From NCBI GenBank assembly GCA_035277485.1, contig DATEKK010000112.1:1-10361 (forward strand): DNA of 10,361 bases, in the 5' to 3' direction. Of this stretch, positions 8,071-10,361 are shown one piece after another. The stretch is from JADGGM01 sp035277485. GTDB taxonomy: Bacteria; Gemmatimonadota; Gemmatimonadetes; Gemmatimonadales; Gemmatimonadaceae. The translations under genes were made by a program, and so were the position numbers. The notes under the pieces are model-generated. The model searched no databases and was not told the origin of the DNA. It was given only the letters and a program-made list of their open reading frames with translations. Positions within the stretch are counted from its first letter, which is position 1. Every line of letters starts with the position of its first letter.

Positions 8071-8528
8071 AGGGGCGACCCGCCGCTCGGATGCCGAGCG
8101 CGAATGCCTAACGTGATGGCGTGACCGGGACCGGCCGCTGCGCGCATGCTGTCATCACCGTGGCTGCATGGCCACTGTGCTTGGAAACGTCGCGGCATGA
8201 AGGCCTGAAAGTATCTCGTAACGGCTGGCTTCGCAGCCGGGATCGTGATGCAGGTGCTCGAGCGTCGCGCAAACCGGCGACGCATCCGGATCATACACCG
8301 CGCGGCATTACGCGTGCCTGACAGGCCCTTGCTCGCGCGTCGCTCAGGCACAAGGATCACTGCCCCTGCGCATGCTATCGCCACAATCCACCTGCTCGCC
8401 TCATCGTAAAACGGCGCCGCACTGCACGCCAGCGGGAAAAGCCCGATGAATCTGAGGAAAGTTGACACGTCCGTCAGTCGTTCGTAGCTTGCCGATCCTT
8501 TGCCGTAACTCTAACCGTCTCAACGACA
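8071..8528. other. 458-bp divergent intergenic region between kinase and asnS
   Basis: Holds the asnS promoter near its right end, one GCCTAAC word at 8106-8112, and a small hairpin with stem CGGCTG (8222-8227) and CAGCCG (8234-8239). A minus-strand GTG-started frame spans 8067-8468 (133 codons), begins with two possible membrane segments and ends in a GTGA overlap with the kinase. It is rich in Cys, Arg and Met, has less GC-biased third positions than the neighbouring genes, and starts inside the asnS promoter, so I do not call it a gene. No tRNA or recognisable ncRNA is seen. Confidence 0.6.
8462..8490 (+). promoter_or_regulatory. Sigma70-type promoter for asnS
   Basis: A perfect -35 TTGACA at 8462-8467, a 17-bp spacer, and a -10-like TAGCTT at 8485-8490. 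Transcription would start near 8497, giving a leader of about 30 nt before the TTG start of asnS. The -10 matches the consensus at only three of six positions, but the perfect -35, ideal spacing and location make it a good candidate. Confidence 0.65.
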
Positions 8529-9824
8529 TTGAGTACTCCCCGCATTGACGAGCTGAAACAGCACCTGGGCCGCACCGTGACCGTTCGCGGTTGGGTGACC
8601 CATCTCCGCTCCTCCGGAAAAATCGCATTCGTCGTGATGCGCGACGGTACAGGACAGATTCAAGGCGTCCTCGTAAAAACGCAAATCCCCCCCGAGGTTT
8701 GGGAACGTTTCGCCGCGCTCACCATAGAGACCTCGGTCGCCATGACCGGCGAGGTGCACGTCGAAGAACGCTCGCCCGGCGGCATCGAGATGGCAGTCAC
8801 GAATCTCGAGATCATTGGGCCCAGTGCGCTCGACTATCCCATCCAACCGAAAGAGCATGGCATCGATTTTCTGCTCGACAACCGCCACTTCTGGCTGCGG
8901 TCGCCGCGCCAGCGGGCGATCGCACGTGTGCGCAACGAGGTCGAGCAGGCCATCCACGACTTCTTTTACGCGCGCGGCTTCCTCCGCGTGGACACGCCGA
9001 TCCTAACGGCCGCGATCGGCGAACGGTCCGGTCTCTTCTCGACAGAATACTTCGACGAAGGCAACGCCTACCTCGCCCAAACGGGACAGCTCTACGGCGA
9101 GGCCGCCGCGGCGGCGTTCGGCCGGATCTATACGTTCGGTCCAACGTTCCGCGCCGAGAAATCCAAGACGCGCCGGCACCTCACGGAATTCTGGATGATC
9201 GAGCCGGAGGTCGCCTGGAACGACAGCGACGACAACATGCGCCTTCAGGAAGATTTCGTGTCCTACCTGGTTCATCGCGCGCTCGATCGCTGTGTCGCCG
9301 ATCTCGCTGTTCTCGAGCGCGATACGGCGCCACTCGAGCGCGTGACGCCGCCGTTTGTGCGACTGGATTACGGCCAAGCGATCGAGCTACTGAAACGCAA
9401 AGGCAGCACGACTGTCTGGGGCGACGACCTGGGCGCGGAGGATGAATCGCTCATCGTAGCGGAATACGACAAGCCAGTTTTCGTGATGAACTATCCGCGC
9501 GAGGCGAAAGCCTTCTACATGAAGGAGAATCCCGCGGACCCGCGCACCGTGCTCTGCGATGATTTGCTCGCGCCCGAAGGCTACGGCGAAATCATCGGCG
9601 GCAGCCAGCGCGAGGACGACTACGATCGCCTCCTCGCCCGCATCCGCGCCGAGAACCTGCCCGAGCAGGCGTACGACTGGTACCTCGACCTGCGTCGCTA
9701 CGGGACGTTCGTGCACTCGGGCTTCGGACTCGGCCTCGAACGTACCGTGTCATGGATCTGCGGCTTACCTCATTTGCGAGAAGCGATTGCGTTCCCTCGC
9801 CTCATGAATCGCGTTAGGCCCTAA
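8529..9824 (+). CDS. asnS: Asparaginyl-tRNA synthetase
   Basis: Class IIb aminoacyl-tRNA synthetase that charges tRNA-Asn with asparagine. At 431 residues it closely follows the Thermus-type AsnRS in length and motif order. An N-terminal OB anticodon-binding domain spans ~14-97 (VTVRGWVTHLRSSGKIAFVV, RDGTGQIQGV). Class II motif 1 lies around FLRVDTPILT (151-160), motif 2 is FRAEKSKTRRHLTEFWMIEP (207-226), and motif 3 is GFGLGLERTVSWICGL (398-413). YPREAKAFYM (322-331) and LLAPEGYGEIIGGSQ (346-360) favour AsnRS over AspRS. The TTG at 8529 is the only plausible start: it gives the expected N-terminal length, but has no Shine-Dalgarno. A GTTAGGC word read as Val-Arg forms the last codons, immediately before Pro-stop. 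Transcribed from its own promoter; a terminator candidate lies downstream. Confidence 0.97.
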   Translation: MSTPRIDELKQHLGRTVTVRGWVTHLRSSGKIAFVVMRDGTGQIQGVLVKTQIPPEVWERFAALTIETSVAMTGEVHVEERSPGGIEMAVTNLEIIGPSALDYPIQPKEHGIDFLLDNRHFWLRSPRQRAIARVRNEVEQAIHDFFYARGFLRVDTPILTAAIGERSGLFSTEYFDEGNAYLAQTGQLYGEAAAAAFGRIYTFGPTFRAEKSKTRRHLTEFWMIEPEVAWNDSDDNMRLQEDFVSYLVHRALDRCVADLAVLERDTAPLERVTPPFVRLDYGQAIELLKRKGSTTVWGDDLGAEDESLIVAEYDKPVFVMNYPREAKAFYMKENPADPRTVLCDDLLAPEGYGEIIGGSQREDDYDRLLARIRAENLPEQAYDWYLDLRRYGTFVHSGFGLGLERTVSWICGLPHLREAIAFPRLMNRVRP

Positions 9825-9871
9825 CCGTTCGGACGCGTCCGCGTGGACAGACCTACGACTAAGGGTGAAAA

Positions 9872-9907
9872 GGATAACTAAAGGGATAACAACAGGGATA
9901 ACTACAG
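9872..9907 (+). repeat. Three tandem 12-bp units, left arm
   Basis: GGATAACTAAAG, GGATAACAACAG and GGATAACTACAG follow each other exactly, with the GGATAAC core starting at 9872, 9884 and 9896. The regular 12-bp period is iteron-like. Confidence 0.85.
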
Positions 9908-9920
9908 GCATCCTTCGGCT

Positions 9921-9967
9921 GCGGAAATCAGGGCGTCTCAGCGAGTCGGCTTTCCGCGTTTTTGTTT
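9921..9967 (+). terminator. Candidate terminator of asnS inside the repeat loop
   Basis: A 7-bp stem GCGGAAA (9921-9927) and TTTCCGC (9951-9957) is followed at once by a T-rich run (five T at 9959-9963, G, then TTT). The 23-nt loop is longer than usual. The left stem shares its first four bases with the inner end of the large inverted repeat arm, so the two structures compete. Confidence 0.5.
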
Positions 9968-10066
9968 GAACAACTGCAACGGCAGACCGATTGACTGCAG
10001 TTCCAAAAAAAAATTACCGATGTCTTGCCATGGTGGATCGCTCTCACCGCCGCAGCCGAGCGATGC

Positions 10067-10102
10067 CTGTAGTTATCCCAGTAGTTATCTCTTTAGTTAT
10101 CC
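10067..10102 (-). repeat. Three tandem 12-bp units, right arm
   Basis: Complementary copies of the left-arm units. GTTATCC at 10072-10078, GTTATCT at 10084-10090 (one change) and GTTATCC at 10096-10102 keep the same 12-bp spacing. Confidence 0.85.
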
Positions 10103-10141
10103 TTATCACCTTTGTCGTACCAACCGTCCATGCGCACAGCG

Positions 10142-10361
10142 CTACCCACCGCGCTTGACCTCGTTCCAAAGCGCGTCGAGCGCGTCGAGGTCCAACGACG
10201 CCAGCGCCACGCCTCGCTCAGCTGCAATCTGCTCCATCGCCTCGAACCGGCGCACGAATTTCTGGTTCGCGCGGTCTAACGCCACAGCGGCGTGAACGTT
10301 CGCCCGGCGGCACAGGTTCACTACCGCGAACAAGAGGTCGCCTAACTCGTCCTCGAGCGCA
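10142..10361 (-). CDS. mazG: Nucleoside triphosphate pyrophosphohydrolase MazG, C-terminal part
   Basis: The final 73 codons of a MazG-family NTP pyrophosphohydrolase, which hydrolyses (deoxy)nucleoside triphosphates to monophosphates and pyrophosphate. The gene enters from the right edge; the visible protein begins ALEDELGDLLFAVVNLCRR, which holds the metal-binding ExxD (ELGD) and the typical following helix. RANQKFVRRFEAMEQ matches the conserved family pattern RANxKFxRRF. The chain ends in NEVKRGG with a TAG stop at 10144-10142. An ATG-like start within this fragment would cut off the metal-binding motif, so it is simply the 3' end of a longer gene. A GTTAGGC word encodes the Leu-Gly of ELGD. 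It converges on asnS. Confidence 0.92.
   Translation of the reverse strand, partial: ALEDELGDLLFAVVNLCRRANVHAAVALDRANQKFVRRFEAMEQIAAERGVALASLDLDALDALWNEVKRGG

Larger units (their letters stand above)
9854..10119. repeat. Large inverted repeat with 12-bp iterated units
   Basis: Arms at 9854-9924 and 10050-10119 are imperfect reverse complements with one 1-base indel and a few mismatches, and they enclose a 125-nt loop. Outer parts pair through TACGAC and AAGGATAAC; the inner part pairs through CTACAGGCATC and CGGCTGCGG. It occupies most of the 317-bp gap between the convergent genes asnS and mazG. A transcript from either strand would fold into a very long hairpin. AT content is higher than in the flanking genes, consistent with an inserted element such as a MITE-like or palindromic intergenic repeat. 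No transposase and no evident target-site duplication were seen. Confidence 0.8.
138..10346. repeat. Dispersed heptamer GTTAGGC, 18 copies
   Basis: Plus-strand copies start at 138, 146, 1175, 1424, 1661, 1820, 3203, 4902, 5100, 5667, 5931 and 9813. Complement copies (GCCTAAC) start at 2873, 3883, 6440, 8047, 8106 and 10340. Thirteen are in frame as Leu-Gly (TTA GGC), two are read as Val-Arg (138, 9813), and three are intergenic (2873, 3883, 8106). The most frequent flanks are a preceding C (11 of 18) and a following G (13 of 18), giving cGTTAGGCg. All copies inside confident genes lie on the coding strand. The copies are dispersed, not tandem, apart from the pair at 138 and 146. Confidence 0.9.

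Noticed and set aside
8222..8239. Hairpin CGGCTG/CAGCCG in the divergent intergenic region as an ncRNA or riboswitch
   Set aside because: Only a 6-bp stem with no conserved aptamer elements, promoter or terminator around it.
9830..9841. Perfect 12-bp palindrome CGGACGCGTCCG after the asnS stop
   Set aside because: Short GC-rich palindromes are common at this base composition and nothing else supports a function; it lacks a T-tract.
9854..10119. CRISPR array
   Set aside because: The 12-bp units are contiguous and inverted between arms, without unique spacers or cas genes.
9966..10295. 109-codon plus-strand frame across the inverted repeat and mazG
   Set aside because: It runs through the repeat arm and antisense to mazG; Ser/Cys/Pro-rich with no domain signal.

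Overview
This is a high-GC window of compact bacterial chromosome with mostly housekeeping genes. Several traits suggest a Gram-negative, diderm bacterium: a lipobox lipoprotein, an M23 murein peptidase, and a Thermus-like AsnRS. The high GC, frequent GTG/TTG starts and near absence of Shine-Dalgarno sequences would fit Gemmatimonadota or a relative. That taxonomic call is inference; no rRNA or other decisive marker is present.

Layout. Positions 1-5979 (+) hold four closely spaced co-directional genes: a 5'-truncated M23 family murein endopeptidase, a membrane-anchored von Willebrand A-like protein with a MIDAS-type motif, ftsY (SRP receptor GTPase) and recG (branch-migration helicase). A ~38 bp repeat built from 10-bp units lies on each side of recG. 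Positions 6026-8070 (-) hold a sensor histidine kinase and a small TPR-like/coiled-coil lipoprotein, overlapping by 4 bp; this resembles the QseE-QseG arrangement, but no response regulator lies in the window. Positions 8071-8528 are a 458-bp divergent intergenic region carrying a good sigma70-type promoter for asnS. asnS (asparaginyl-tRNA synthetase) occupies 8529-9824 (+). Between asnS and the convergent, truncated mazG (10142-10361, -) lies a striking ~70-bp inverted repeat whose arms each contain three 12-bp iterated units, around a 125-nt loop.

The most unusual signal is not a gene. The heptamer GTTAGGC (or its complement GCCTAAC) occurs 18 times in 10.4 kb, where base composition predicts about one. 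Every TTAGGC hexamer in the window is preceded by G. It appears in nearly all genes and in three intergenic positions, and it accounts for almost all use of the otherwise avoided TTA leucine codon. This looks like a selected genome-wide DNA word (uptake, recombination, segregation, methylation or similar), though its function cannot be read from this window.
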